This document shows positions 43,029-51,975 of a stretch of 64,000 bases of DNA, piece after piece; positions within the stretch are counted from its first letter, which is position 1; every line of letters begins with the position of its first letter. The notes under the pieces are model-generated. The model saw only the letters and a list, made by a program, of their open reading frames with translations, was not told the origin of the DNA and did not search any database. A program made the position numbers and the translations under genes. Source of the DNA: Albibacterium bauzanense (GTDB lineage: Bacteria; Bacteroidota; Bacteroidia; Sphingobacteriales; Sphingobacteriaceae); contig NZ_SMGO01000002.1 of NCBI RefSeq assembly GCF_004339765.1, forward strand, positions 682,001 through 746,000. The letters run 5' to 3'.

Positions 43029-44339
43029 ATGGCAAGAGAAATTTTAGAGACTAAGCGCAAAGCCTTAGCAATTAATCTAAACGGGAGGATTTACGGAACA
43101 TTTGCAGAAATTGGTGCAGGGCAAGAGGTAGCGCGGAATTTTTTTACTGCAGGAGCCGCTTCTGGAACCATAGCAAAATCAATGTCGGCTTATGACATGG
43201 CATTCAGCGACTCTATTTATGGTGTAGAGGAGACGAAAAGATATGTTAGCCAATCCCGTCTTGAGAAAATGCTTGATCATGAATATAGATTATTAACAGA
43301 GAGACTAGTCGGACCTGAATATGCTAACCGCCATCTTTTCGCTTTCGCCAATACGGTAACTACTCTAAACTTTAGTAAGTCTAATGATCCGCATGGCTGG
43401 ATAGGTATCCGCTTTCAGGTTGAACCCGGAGGAGAGGCAAATGACATTATTTTTCACGTCCGTTTGTTAGATAGTGATGCAGGGCTTCAACAAACTGTGT
43501 TAGGAATTTTGGGAGTAAATTTAGTATATGCTTCCTATTATTATATTCATGACATGCAGACTATGATTGAATCCTTGGTTGATAATTTAACTTCCGGATC
43601 AGTTGAAATTGATCTGGTTCGTGTGAAAGGTCCGGCTTTCAAAGATGTTAATGAACGGTTGATTAACCTCTACCTGGTTGCTAAAGATTTTTCTAGTGCT
43701 GCAATTTTCGCACCGAATGGGGAGGCTCTTCAAGCCAAGGATTTCCTTTATAGGAAAGACGTTATGATATTAAGAACTAAATACCGTCAAAAATCCAATC
43801 CTAATTTTGATTTATTTAATCTCGCAGTCGATGAGTTTAAGCGGAATTGTAATATAAATGATTCTAATCTCGTCGTGATGATTGAAGTTTTAATGTCCAA
43901 TGCTTTGGAAGATCACCCTGAATTGAGCAATGAAGATTTGAGGTATTTTGCAGAGCGAGCTGAAAGCTTATGCGCAACGGGCAATTATATTATAGTATCT
44001 GATTTTTCGAGAAATAACCTACTCGCTAAATTTTTAGCTCAATTTAAGCCGGAAAATGTTGGTATTTCGAGTAATATTTCAAACCTCAAAAATATTTTTA
44101 ATTCAAAACTGTACGGCGAAAACTATACGGATGAATTATTAGCTTATGTAAGCGGCATGTTCAGTAAAAATGTGAAGCTTTATGCCTATCCTTATCTTAA
44201 TAAAAAAGAGAATATGATTGTTACTACTCAGAATATGCCTGTATCTGAACAAGCGAGACCCTTATTTGATTTCTTAGTTCAAAATCAATATATTATCGAT
44301 ATTGAAAACTATGATGAACGTTTTGTTAAAACGGTATAG
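43029..44339 (+). CDS. Conserved protein of unknown function (436 residues)
   Basis: A soluble 436-residue protein without signal peptide or membrane segment. Strong family-like blocks are seen: GTFAEIGAGQEVARNFF (about residues 22-38), SGTIAKSMSAYDMAFSD, IYGVEETKRYVSQSRLEKML, DPHGWIGIRFQ, QQTVLGILGVNLVYASYYY and FLYRKDVMILR. I recognise this as a large conserved family of Bacteroidota and some other phyla that carries misleading names in databases (such as TonB-dependent receptor or nucleotide adenylyltransferase). Nothing here supports either. It starts 27 bp after the Nudix gene and may belong to the folP-rmlCD-nudix transcript. No function is assigned. Confidence 0.85.
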   Translation: MAREILETKRKALAINLNGRIYGTFAEIGAGQEVARNFFTAGAASGTIAKSMSAYDMAFSDSIYGVEETKRYVSQSRLEKMLDHEYRLLTERLVGPEYANRHLFAFANTVTTLNFSKSNDPHGWIGIRFQVEPGGEANDIIFHVRLLDSDAGLQQTVLGILGVNLVYASYYYIHDMQTMIESLVDNLTSGSVEIDLVRVKGPAFKDVNERLINLYLVAKDFSSAAIFAPNGEALQAKDFLYRKDVMILRTKYRQKSNPNFDLFNLAVDEFKRNCNINDSNLVVMIEVLMSNALEDHPELSNEDLRYFAERAESLCATGNYIIVSDFSRNNLLAKFLAQFKPENVGISSNISNLKNIFNSKLYGENYTDELLAYVSGMFSKNVKLYAYPYLNKKENMIVTTQNMPVSEQARPLFDFLVQNQYIIDIENYDERFVKTV

Positions 44340-44340
44340 G

Positions 44341-44535
44341 TTATTTTATATTAGGAAAAATTTCATGATAAGATGGAGCTTTGAAGAAAGCTACATATAA
44401 GGCAGCAATCACTATAACGCTCAATACAATGTAACCCCATTTCCGGTTCTTTTTATCTTTTCTTATTATCCAAAAAAGAAGAATAACCATCGGAACGGCA
44501 AAAACAATTAGGAAAAAAAGACTTGGTGTATCCAT
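44341..44535 (-). CDS. Small two-helix membrane protein
   Basis: A 64-residue protein with two hydrophobic segments (LFFLIVFAVPMVILLFWII and GYIVLSVIVIAALYVAF) joined by a very basic loop (RKDKKNRKW). It lies 51 bp downstream of tsaD on the same strand and meets the unknown 436-residue gene tail to tail with a 1-bp gap. The membrane-like composition and basic loop argue that it is real, but no function can be given. Confidence 0.6.
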   Translation of the reverse strand: MDTPSLFFLIVFAVPMVILLFWIIRKDKKNRKWGYIVLSVIVIAALYVAFFKAPSYHEIFPNIK

Positions 44536-44586
44536 TTTTTATTAAATATAATAGTAAAAGTCGTTATAAATCTTGGTATAAAAAAG

Positions 44587-45591
44587 CTAATCAAGAGCCC
44601 AGCGTGTTAGGGGTGTTATATCTTGTGTAATAAAATCTTTATCTAAATATTTGTAATATCCGGCAATGCTTACCATAGCTGCATTATCAGTACAATATTC
44701 AAATTTAGGAATGAATATATTCCATGCATTTTCTGCTCCCAAGTTTTCCAGGCTCGTTCTTAATCCTGAATTGGCAGATACTCCTCCTGCAATTGCAATA
44801 TTATTAATACCTGTAAGATGTGCTGCTTTTTCCAGCTTATTAAGTAGAATACTTACAATTCTGCTTTGTATAGAGGCACAAATATCTGGTAGATTATTTT
44901 GAATGAATAAAGGATTATCCTTTACATTTCTTTGTATAAAATAGAGAATGGATGTTTTTAAACCACTAAAGCTAAAATCTAAGTCTGGTATCTTTGGTTC
45001 AGGAAATGAATATTTATTTTTATCTCCTGTTTTTGCATAATGATCTATAAGAGGTCCTCCTGGATAAGGCAGATCTAATATCTTAGCTGTTTTATCAAAG
45101 GCTTCTCCTGCAGCATCATCCAGAGTTTGTCCTAATAATTGCATGCTGAAATAATCATTTACTTTTACAATCTGTGTGTGCCCTCCCGATACTGTAAGAC
45201 ATAAAAAAGGAAATGTGGGTTTAGGGTCTTCAATGAAATGGGCCAAAATATGAGCTTGCATATGATTAATCTCGATGAGAGGAATGTCTTTTGCTAGAGC
45301 AAACGCTTTTGCAAAAGAAGTTCCGACTAATAAAGATCCCAATAACCCTGGCCCACGTGAAAAAGCTACCGCATCTATGTCATTTTTGTGTATTTTTGCG
45401 TTTATAATAGACTGATCCACTGTTGGAATAATATTCTGTTGATGTGCTCGTGATGCAAGTTCTGGCACAACACCTCCATATTTTTCGTGGACAGTCTGAT
45501 TCGCAATAATATTTGAATGGATTACGCCATCTATACAGATAGATGCTGATGTCTCATCACAGGTTGATTCTATACCAAGTATGGTTGCCAA
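44587..45591 (-). CDS. tsaD: tRNA N6-adenosine threonylcarbamoyltransferase, TTG start
   Basis: A 334-residue TsaD/Gcp. It begins (M)ATILGIESTCDETSASI, has the iron-binding HMQAHILAHF, the nucleotide-binding LTVSGGHTQIVKV and GGVSANSGLR, and ends at the family's usual length. It transfers threonylcarbamoyl to A37 of tRNAs reading ANN codons. The start codon is TTG: no ATG or GTG is in frame between it and the stop TAA upstream. A -7 element (TATTTTTG, minus strand) lies at 45619-45626. It is divergent from tamB. Confidence 0.97.
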   Translation of the reverse strand: MATILGIESTCDETSASICIDGVIHSNIIANQTVHEKYGGVVPELASRAHQQNIIPTVDQSIINAKIHKNDIDAVAFSRGPGLLGSLLVGTSFAKAFALAKDIPLIEINHMQAHILAHFIEDPKPTFPFLCLTVSGGHTQIVKVNDYFSMQLLGQTLDDAAGEAFDKTAKILDLPYPGGPLIDHYAKTGDKNKYSFPEPKIPDLDFSFSGLKTSILYFIQRNVKDNPLFIQNNLPDICASIQSRIVSILLNKLEKAAHLTGINNIAIAGGVSANSGLRTSLENLGAENAWNIFIPKFEYCTDNAAMVSIAGYYKYLDKDFITQDITPLTRWALD

Positions 45592-45618
45592 TGCTTTTAA
45601 TTAGTTTCTTAGAAAATA

Positions 45619-45626
45619 CAAAAATA
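45619..45626 (-). promoter_or_regulatory. tsaD -7 element
   Basis: TATTTTTG on the minus strand, 27 bp before the tsaD TTG. It lies inside the region that would encode the tamB membrane anchor on the other strand. Confidence 0.4.
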
Positions 45627-45688
45627 TCAAAAAAGTTGTAAAAATAGCATTCTGGGTATTACTTGGCTTAGTAATATTACTTGTTAGT

Positions 45689-48600
45689 TTGATACTTTCA
45701 CTTCAATTAAGATCTGTACAAAACTATGTTACTCAGAAAGCATCTCAATATCTGTCTAAAGAACTTCAAACTACTATTAAGTTAGAGTCTGTTTATTTTA
45801 GACCTTTTGATGCTATCCAGATTAAGAATTTTTATGTAGAAGACCAAGAGCAAGACACGCTATTATATTTTGGTGAACTTCAGGCAGACCTGGATTTAAG
45901 CTCTATATGGAATTCGAGATTAATGATCAATAACCTTAAAATTAGTGACGGAAAGATCTCGATAAAGAAACAAATTGACTCAACTACTAACTTCACATTT
46001 ATTCAACGTTATTTTTCACCACAAGAAACAGATCCGAAAAAGCCAGCAGGAAAGTTTGATCTTATTTTATCAAGTGCGACACTGCAAAATATTGAACTCT
46101 ATTATAAAGATTACTTTTCTAAAGATGTTGATGGAATAAACTTTGGAGATCTTCATGTTTATTCACTTAATGGCAAATTCAATGATATTGATTATGTGAA
46201 TCATATTATTAAGGCGTCTGTTCAAGAATTGACCTTTAAAGAGAAAAGTGGAGTTTTTGTTAAAAAGCTAAATACTATTGCTACAATTGATTCAAATCGT
46301 ATGGAGTTTTCTCAATTAGATCTTGAAGTGAACTCTAGTTATATACGAGACTATGTTTTATTAGAATATGTGAATTTCGCTGCTTTCTCAGATTTTATTA
46401 AGCAGGTTTCTATTACAGGCAATCTTAGAGATTCAAGAATTACATCTAAGGATATTGCTTTATTTGCTCCGCAGGTAAATGTTACTAATTTCGATGTAAT
46501 GATTAATGGAGATTTTTCAGGTAAGGTTGACAATCTTCAGGCAAAGAAAGTACAGATTCGCACTGGAAGACAAACATGGTTGCAAGGAGACGTATCTATT
46601 AAAGGACTACCAAATATTGATCAGACCTTTTTTGATATGAATCTTTCACAATTAATAACTGATAGAAAAGACCTTGAAACGCTAGTAGCTGATTTAAGCG
46701 GAAAGAAATTATTTGCCTTGCCCGTATTATTTGACCGTTTTGGTAAACTTAGTTATCAGGGACAAATAACAGGTTTTTATAATGATTTTATAACGAAAGG
46801 TATTTTTAAAACAAACTTAGGAGATATAATTGCTGACGTCAATCTTAAATTAAATGATGAGGGAGAATATAGTGGTGAAGTACTTGTTAATAAGTTTAAT
46901 CTTGGAGAGTTAGTTCAGAGTGAGCAATTAGGATTTGTGGCATTGAGGGCAACTGCAAAAGGCAGAGGTTTCTCTCTTGAGAATTTGTATGAGGAGATAC
47001 AATCCAATGTTCAATATATTGATTATAAGGGCTATCGATATCAGAATATATTAATTGATGGAGCCATTGAGAAACAAAACTTTTCTGGAAATATTAATGT
47101 AAACGATGAAAATCTAGCTGTAGACTTTAATGGTAATTTAAGTTTAGATAAAAATTTGCCAGAGTTTGGCTTTACAGCGAAGGTTGATAAGATTGATCTT
47201 AATAATTTACATTTATCGCAAGATAGTTTAATATTATCAGGCACCATTAATAGCAATTTTGTTGGAGGAAACCTGAATGATGTTATTGGAGAGTTGGTTG
47301 TTTCTGATTTAAGAATTGAGAAACCAGAACAAACAGCAATAGTAGAGTCACTCTCATTGCGCGCTGAAGGGAGGGGAGAAGATCGGCTTTTGGCTATTCA
47401 ATCTAATATCTTAGATGCTACAATAAAAGGTGAGTTTGATCTAAATACTTTTCCTTCCTATTTTAAATCGGTAGCAAAACACTATATACCTTCCTGGGAA
47501 ACGAAAATAGTAGAAGGAGGAATACAAGAGTTTGATCTGGAGCTGACATTAAAGGACTTTTCTCCATTTGCTTTAGTCTTTGCACCTGACGTCACCATAC
47601 CAGAGGAGGTTATAGTCAATGGAAAATTCTCTTCTCAGAATGAGCAGGCATCTCTTAATGGCTTCATTCCTTTAATCACTTATAAAGATATAAAAGTTAA
47701 TAATTTAATTTTTGACCAAACTACTAATGATCAATATTTGAATTTATTTATAACGTCCGACCGCGTTGATATTACAGATAGCTTATATATCAATAACGTT
47801 AACTTTGCCAATGTTCTTCGTAATGATAGTCTAAATTTTAATATTAAACTTTCAGACCCAAATGCAACGAACCAGTTGGATTTGAATGGATTGATAGAAT
47901 TTGATAGTAATACTTCGCCTCGTTTAAGTTTACTTCCATCAGATGTTATTATAAACCATGAGGAATGGAGAATACAAGATCAGGTTCGATTTAATTTTGA
48001 AGATGGAAAGACTCTGATAGATGGATTAGAGCTATCGCAGGCAAGTCAAATAGTGAAAATAGATGGCACAATTTCGAATAGTGCGGACGATGTTTTAACT
48101 GTTAATTTACAGAATTTTTCTCTAAAGACATTAAATCCCCTTTCTAGAACTGCAGGAATTGAATTAAATGGCTTAATGGAAGGAGATATAGAGATTAGAT
48201 CTCTTTTAAAGAACCCATTTATTCAAAGTGATATTAGTGCTCAAGGTATCGAATATAATCAAGTCATGATAGGTGATTTGACTTTGAAGGCAGATCTTGA
48301 TCGAAGTACTCAATTAGTAAATCTAGAAGCTGAAGTCAATAACGACGGAGACCAATCGCTTTTTGTTGAAGGTACCTATAATGCTGTGCAAGAAGATAAT
48401 TCGCTCGATTTAACAGTGCGCTTAAATGATAGTCAGTTAGTTTTATTTGCCCCATTTCTAAAGAATTTGGTCTCTGATCTGTCGGGAACAGTTACAGCAG
48501 AATTATCTGTAAGTGGTACGCCTTTTAACCCAGCAATAAATGGTTCTGCAAATTTTAACGATGCTGGTATGGTAGTTAATTATCTTAAAACCCCTTATAT

Positions 48601-50008
48601 CATAAATGATAAAGTTCAAATAGAGAATAGTAAGATAATTATAAATGATTTAGCCATTAGAGATAGAGCTGGTCATAGGGCAATTGCAAATGGAACTGTT
48701 GATATGAGCACACCTCTAAATCCAACTATTCATGTAGAAATTGAAGCTGAAGAATTTATGGTTTTAAACACAACAGCTAAAGATAATCCTTTGTATTACG
48801 GTTTAGCTTATGGAACAGGGAGTTTCTCCTTTCAAGGGCCAACTGACAATATGAATATTAGAATTGAGGCACAGACGAACTCAGGTACCGTTATTAATAT
48901 TCCTTTAAACGCTGCAGGAACAATAACAGATCGTGATTTTATAACATTTGTAGTGAAAGATTCCTCACTTGTTGTCCCTAAAAAGAATTCTTTTCAGGGT
49001 TTAACAATGACGATGGATTTAACAGTTGATCCTGAGGCTGAAATAAATATATTTACAGACCTGGGTAAATTATCTGGTAGAGGAGAAGGATTGTTGTCGA
49101 TGAATATAACAAGTCTGGGTGATTTTGAGATGTTCGGTGATTATGCAATACAAGAAGGAGAATTTGAATTTACTGCTCAGGATTTTATTAATAAAATCTT
49201 TGAAATTAGTCAGGGAGGATCAATTCGATGGACAGGTAATCCTACAGAAGCCCTTATAAATTTAACTGCGGTTTATCAAGTAAGAACAAGTGTTCGGCCC
49301 CTTTATATTGCTGCAGGTAGAAACGGTACTGACCAACGTGTATTAGCGCAAGCCGAAATGATCTTGAATGGAAATCTATTGCATCCAGATATATCATTTG
49401 GCATAGATTTTCCAACTGATTCGTACGTAAAGGATGAATTACAAAGTTATTTGAGTGATGCTAATAATGTTAATCAGCAAGCTTTAAGTCTGATTGTGAG
49501 AAGGAGTTTTGCCCCTGGAACAGGTACGGATTTGACGCGCGAGTTAAATACTACTGTATTTAGTGCTGGCACTGAATTAGCATTTAACCAATTGAACAAT
49601 ATTATATCCCAGTCATTGAATCTTAATTTCGTAGACTTCAACATTCGTTCCTTTAATGAAGCCAGTGCTTCTATTAGATTGTTGAATGACAGGTTAGTTT
49701 TAACTGGAGGAGTTACGGATAGGCGAGGTCAGTTGAACGACTTTAACGTATTTGGAAAAGATATTGCGAGTGATGTAGAAGCCCTTTACTTACTTAGAAA
49801 AAGTGGGAATTTATTGCTCAGAGCTTCGAATCGATTGAATAATAGAAATTTCCTGAATCCAGAAGATGAATACGTAAGTGCCTTCGGATTGGTTTATAGA
49901 CAGGAGTTTGATACTTTCGGCGAATTCTTTAGAAGGATATTTAATTTCAAAAAAGCTACAAATAAACCTTTAGTAGAATCAACACCTGATTCAACTAAAG
50001 TTAATTAA
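45689..50008 (+). CDS. tamB: TamB-like translocation/assembly module protein, start codon problematic
   Basis: At least 1439 residues of a TamB/AsmA-like protein. The N-terminus has VQNYVTQKASQYLSKELQTT, a long repetitive beta-taco region follows (many DLSGNL-like strands), and the C-terminal DUF490 domain (about residues 1100-1439) includes GSFSFQGPTDNMNIR, EGEFEFTAQDFINKIFEI and GGSIRWTGNPTEALINLTA. TamB bridges the inner membrane and outer-membrane machinery in envelope assembly or lipid transport. The first normal start is TTG 45689, but the same frame upstream (45605-45688) encodes a clear membrane anchor (basic KKVVK then AFWVLLGLVILLVSLIL) with no ATG, GTG or TTG. It is divergent from tsaD. 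Confidence 0.9.
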   Translation: MILSLQLRSVQNYVTQKASQYLSKELQTTIKLESVYFRPFDAIQIKNFYVEDQEQDTLLYFGELQADLDLSSIWNSRLMINNLKISDGKISIKKQIDSTTNFTFIQRYFSPQETDPKKPAGKFDLILSSATLQNIELYYKDYFSKDVDGINFGDLHVYSLNGKFNDIDYVNHIIKASVQELTFKEKSGVFVKKLNTIATIDSNRMEFSQLDLEVNSSYIRDYVLLEYVNFAAFSDFIKQVSITGNLRDSRITSKDIALFAPQVNVTNFDVMINGDFSGKVDNLQAKKVQIRTGRQTWLQGDVSIKGLPNIDQTFFDMNLSQLITDRKDLETLVADLSGKKLFALPVLFDRFGKLSYQGQITGFYNDFITKGIFKTNLGDIIADVNLKLNDEGEYSGEVLVNKFNLGELVQSEQLGFVALRATAKGRGFSLENLYEEIQSNVQYIDYKGYRYQNILIDGAIEKQNFSGNINVNDENLAVDFNGNLSLDKNLPEFGFTAKVDKIDLNNLHLSQDSLILSGTINSNFVGGNLNDVIGELVVSDLRIEKPEQTAIVESLSLRAEGRGEDRLLAIQSNILDATIKGEFDLNTFPSYFKSVAKHYIPSWETKIVEGGIQEFDLELTLKDFSPFALVFAPDVTIPEEVIVNGKFSSQNEQASLNGFIPLITYKDIKVNNLIFDQTTNDQYLNLFITSDRVDITDSLYINNVNFANVLRNDSLNFNIKLSDPNATNQLDLNGLIEFDSNTSPRLSLLPSDVIINHEEWRIQDQVRFNFEDGKTLIDGLELSQASQIVKIDGTISNSADDVLTVNLQNFSLKTLNPLSRTAGIELNGLMEGDIEIRSLLKNPFIQSDISAQGIEYNQVMIGDLTLKADLDRSTQLVNLEAEVNNDGDQSLFVEGTYNAVQEDNSLDLTVRLNDSQLVLFAPFLKNLVSDLSGTVTAELSVSGTPFNPAINGSANFNDAGMVVNYLKTPYIINDKVQIENSKIIINDLAIRDRAGHRAIANGTVDMSTPLNPTIHVEIEAEEFMVLNTTAKDNPLYYGLAYGTGSFSFQGPTDNMNIRIEAQTNSGTVINIPLNAAGTITDRDFITFVVKDSSLVVPKKNSFQGLTMTMDLTVDPEAEINIFTDLGKLSGRGEGLLSMNITSLGDFEMFGDYAIQEGEFEFTAQDFINKIFEISQGGSIRWTGNPTEALINLTAVYQVRTSVRPLYIAAGRNGTDQRVLAQAEMILNGNLLHPDISFGIDFPTDSYVKDELQSYLSDANNVNQQALSLIVRRSFAPGTGTDLTRELNTTVFSAGTELAFNQLNNIISQSLNLNFVDFNIRSFNEASASIRLLNDRLVLTGGVTDRRGQLNDFNVFGKDIASDVEALYLLRKSGNLLLRASNRLNNRNFLNPEDEYVSAFGLVYRQEFDTFGEFFRRIFNFKKATNKPLVESTPDSTKVN

Positions 50009-50577
50009 GAAAAGGCGCCAGGTTTAACAGATTCCTCAAGAGCTTTATACCAGTCTTCTCCATATTTTCGAATTAAAGGTGTTTTTAAAAAGCTATAGAC
50101 AGGCACATTAAGTTCTTTACCAAAAGAACATGCAGCGTGGCATATATGCCAACGATCATAATTCAAAACATCAAATTCAGGGTAAGCCGTAACGCGAATG
50201 GGATAAAGGTGACATGAAATAGGCTTTTGCCATTCAATTGCACCAGCTTCATATGCTTTTTCTATAGCGCATTTTGTAATGCCATTTTCCCAATTAACAT
50301 AAGCACACTCTTTGTTCTTATCAACGCATGGGGTAGTTAAATCACCATCTTCATCAATTACATGGGTGCCTTGTTCTTCAACGGCTTTAATTCCCTTAGC
50401 GGTCATATATGGCTTTACCTTATCGTATATCTCTTTTAATATACTTAGCTCGTGTTTTTCTAAGGGAGCACCAGAATCACCTTCAATACAGCATGCTCCT
50501 TTACATGCAGATAGATTGCAGACAAATTCTTCTTTGATTAGCTCCTCACTTACTAAAACACCCTCAACCTCGATCAT
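50005..50577 (-). CDS. DUF3109 Cys-rich protein (YkgJ-like)
   Basis: A 190-residue soluble protein of the DUF3109 family with a metal-binding type Cys pattern: CNLSACKGACCIEGDSGAPL (about residues 22-41), then later CVDKNKEC, CAIEKAYEAGAIEWQ, PISCHLYPIR and CHAAC. The spacing resembles Fe-S or zinc proteins of the YkgJ group. Function unknown. Its stop codon shares the bases TTAA with the stop of tamB, and the DUF3108 gene lies upstream with a 3-bp gap, so they form an operon. Confidence 0.9.
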   Translation of the reverse strand: MIEVEGVLVSEELIKEEFVCNLSACKGACCIEGDSGAPLEKHELSILKEIYDKVKPYMTAKGIKAVEEQGTHVIDEDGDLTTPCVDKNKECAYVNWENGITKCAIEKAYEAGAIEWQKPISCHLYPIRVTAYPEFDVLNYDRWHICHAACSFGKELNVPVYSFLKTPLIRKYGEDWYKALEESVKPGAFS

Positions 50578-50580
50578 GAT

Positions 50581-51351
50581 TTAATTTTTATTTAGAGGGT
50601 ATTTCAACCCAGATACGTCTACAAGCTCTAATGTAACTGAACCAATAAGAATTTCTACTTCTGCTTTCACAGGAATGCGATTGCCGTCATCTGTAACCCA
50701 AAGATAGAGTTTACTGTCCTTTCTGAATATTCTTCCTGGTTTAATCTCCGGGCTAAATTTAAGGCAATTAAAAGTGCCAATTGATGTTTTAATGCGTTCT
50801 TTACCTAGGTAGGTTATTCCCAAAGTGGCTACCTCATCATTTAAGAAATAGGTTAATTTGAATGATTGACCTACCGACATTTTAGAAAGATCAAGATTCC
50901 TGGCAAAATAATATGCTGATAGAAGATCAAAGGTTTGATTAGCACCTTTGAAAGTGCCTTTGTTGCCTGTGACTGTATTTTTATTTTGATCAAATCTTAC
51001 TTTATCATTCCTTCTATATTTCCCTTCTTTAATATTTTCAGTGTAAAAATACGGAAGAAAGGTTTTTTGATCAATATAAGAATCGTATTGATTCACCACA
51101 TTATAAAAAATGCTAAAAGCACTGGATGTTTTACCTTGCGCTGAAAGATGGATCGTGGGTTGTTGATCAAATTTCAGATCACTTGCTTCCACTTTTAAAG
51201 TTCCTTCAGCTGCAGATATAAAACCATACTTTAATTTATATTTTAGAACTTCACCAGGTTTAAATACAGATTCTTTTAGATAGGGAAGATCTTGCGCAAA
51301 AGCGCCAAATGATATAAATAGTGCGAATATAAATAATAGGTTCTTCTTCAT
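50581..51351 (-). CDS. DUF3108 family secreted protein
   Basis: From ATG 51351 the product has 256 residues; the frame upstream to 51381 adds 10 residues but no better start. It has a signal peptide (LLFIFALFISFGAFAQ, cleavage after residue 19) and a beta-rich DUF3108 domain (FKPGEVLKYKLKYGFISAAEG, YFYTENIKEGKYRRND, LKFSPEIKPGRIFRKDSKLY). Members are periplasmic or outer-membrane proteins of unknown role. It sits between DUF2480 and DUF3109 genes in one minus-strand operon. Confidence 0.9.
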   Translation of the reverse strand: MKKNLLFIFALFISFGAFAQDLPYLKESVFKPGEVLKYKLKYGFISAAEGTLKVEASDLKFDQQPTIHLSAQGKTSSAFSIFYNVVNQYDSYIDQKTFLPYFYTENIKEGKYRRNDKVRFDQNKNTVTGNKGTFKGANQTFDLLSAYYFARNLDLSKMSVGQSFKLTYFLNDEVATLGITYLGKERIKTSIGTFNCLKFSPEIKPGRIFRKDSKLYLWVTDDGNRIPVKAEVEILIGSVTLELVDVSGLKYPLNKN

Positions 51352-51380
51352 ATTTAAGCTAGTTGCAAAAAATATGCCCA

Positions 51381-51896
51381 TTATAATTTTCGTTTAAAAA
51401 TGGGAACTGAAGAACAGGCTTCTCCATACATAATACTTTTCGCAACTTTACTTAATTTTCTGGTAAAGGTAATAAAAGCGGATTCAGGAATTTTGATATC
51501 TCCACACCCTTTTACCATAATTCTTTCCCCTTCAAATTGACTCATATCAAGATCCGCTAATGATTTTTCGTATAGAAAAGTTTCTAGTACATCTAAATCA
51601 CCAAAAATAACTTCTCTTGCATAAGGCTCTAATTTATTCGCTAGCAGCATGTATGCCCAAGTAGGAATGATGGCATCTGCAGAGCAAGTGATTGCAACGT
51701 TTTTATCTTGATATTGCGACCAGTCAGTACTTTTTATAAATTCTCTAAAATCCTTCTCTCGAAGTATTAAACCATGGAAGAGTTGGTCTTTAATGTCGAG
51801 CAATATTCGATCTCCTTTAGGAGACAGTGCAGCCAAATCAAATGTGATCAACCCACTTAGAGCTACTTTATTAACAATTGTATCCTGATTATTCAT
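51381..51896 (-). CDS. DUF2480 family protein
   Basis: From ATG 51896 the product has 171 residues. DUF2480 blocks are visible: NKVALSGLITFDLAALSPKG at the N-terminus, ITCSADAIIPTWAYMLLANKL in the middle, and the C-terminal YGEACSSVPIFKRK with a conserved Cys. It is a Bacteroidota family of unknown function; the late CSSVP segment suggests metal or thiol chemistry (inference). It is the first gene of an operon with DUF3108 and DUF3109; a terminator upstream (51926-51954) isolates it from ppiD. Confidence 0.9.
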   Translation of the reverse strand: MNNQDTIVNKVALSGLITFDLAALSPKGDRILLDIKDQLFHGLILREKDFREFIKSTDWSQYQDKNVAITCSADAIIPTWAYMLLANKLEPYAREVIFGDLDVLETFLYEKSLADLDMSQFEGERIMVKGCGDIKIPESAFITFTRKLSKVAKSIMYGEACSSVPIFKRKL

Positions 51897-51925
51897 ATCC
51901 TTGCCTTTCAAATCCTTCAAAAAAA

Positions 51926-51954
51926 ATCCGGATAAATGATCGATTTATCCGGAT
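51926..51954 (-). terminator. Intrinsic terminator after ppiD
   Basis: Perfect 12-bp arms, ATCCGGATAAAT and ATTTATCCGGAT, enclose GATCG. On the minus strand seven T residues follow directly, so it ends the ppiD transcript. Confidence 0.85.
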
Positions 51955-51975
51955 ACAAAGTTAAGTATTTTTAAT

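Noticed and set aside
43029-44339. TonB-dependent receptor or adenylyltransferase names for the 436-residue protein
   Set aside because: No signal peptide, plug or barrel pattern and no nucleotidyltransferase motif is visible.
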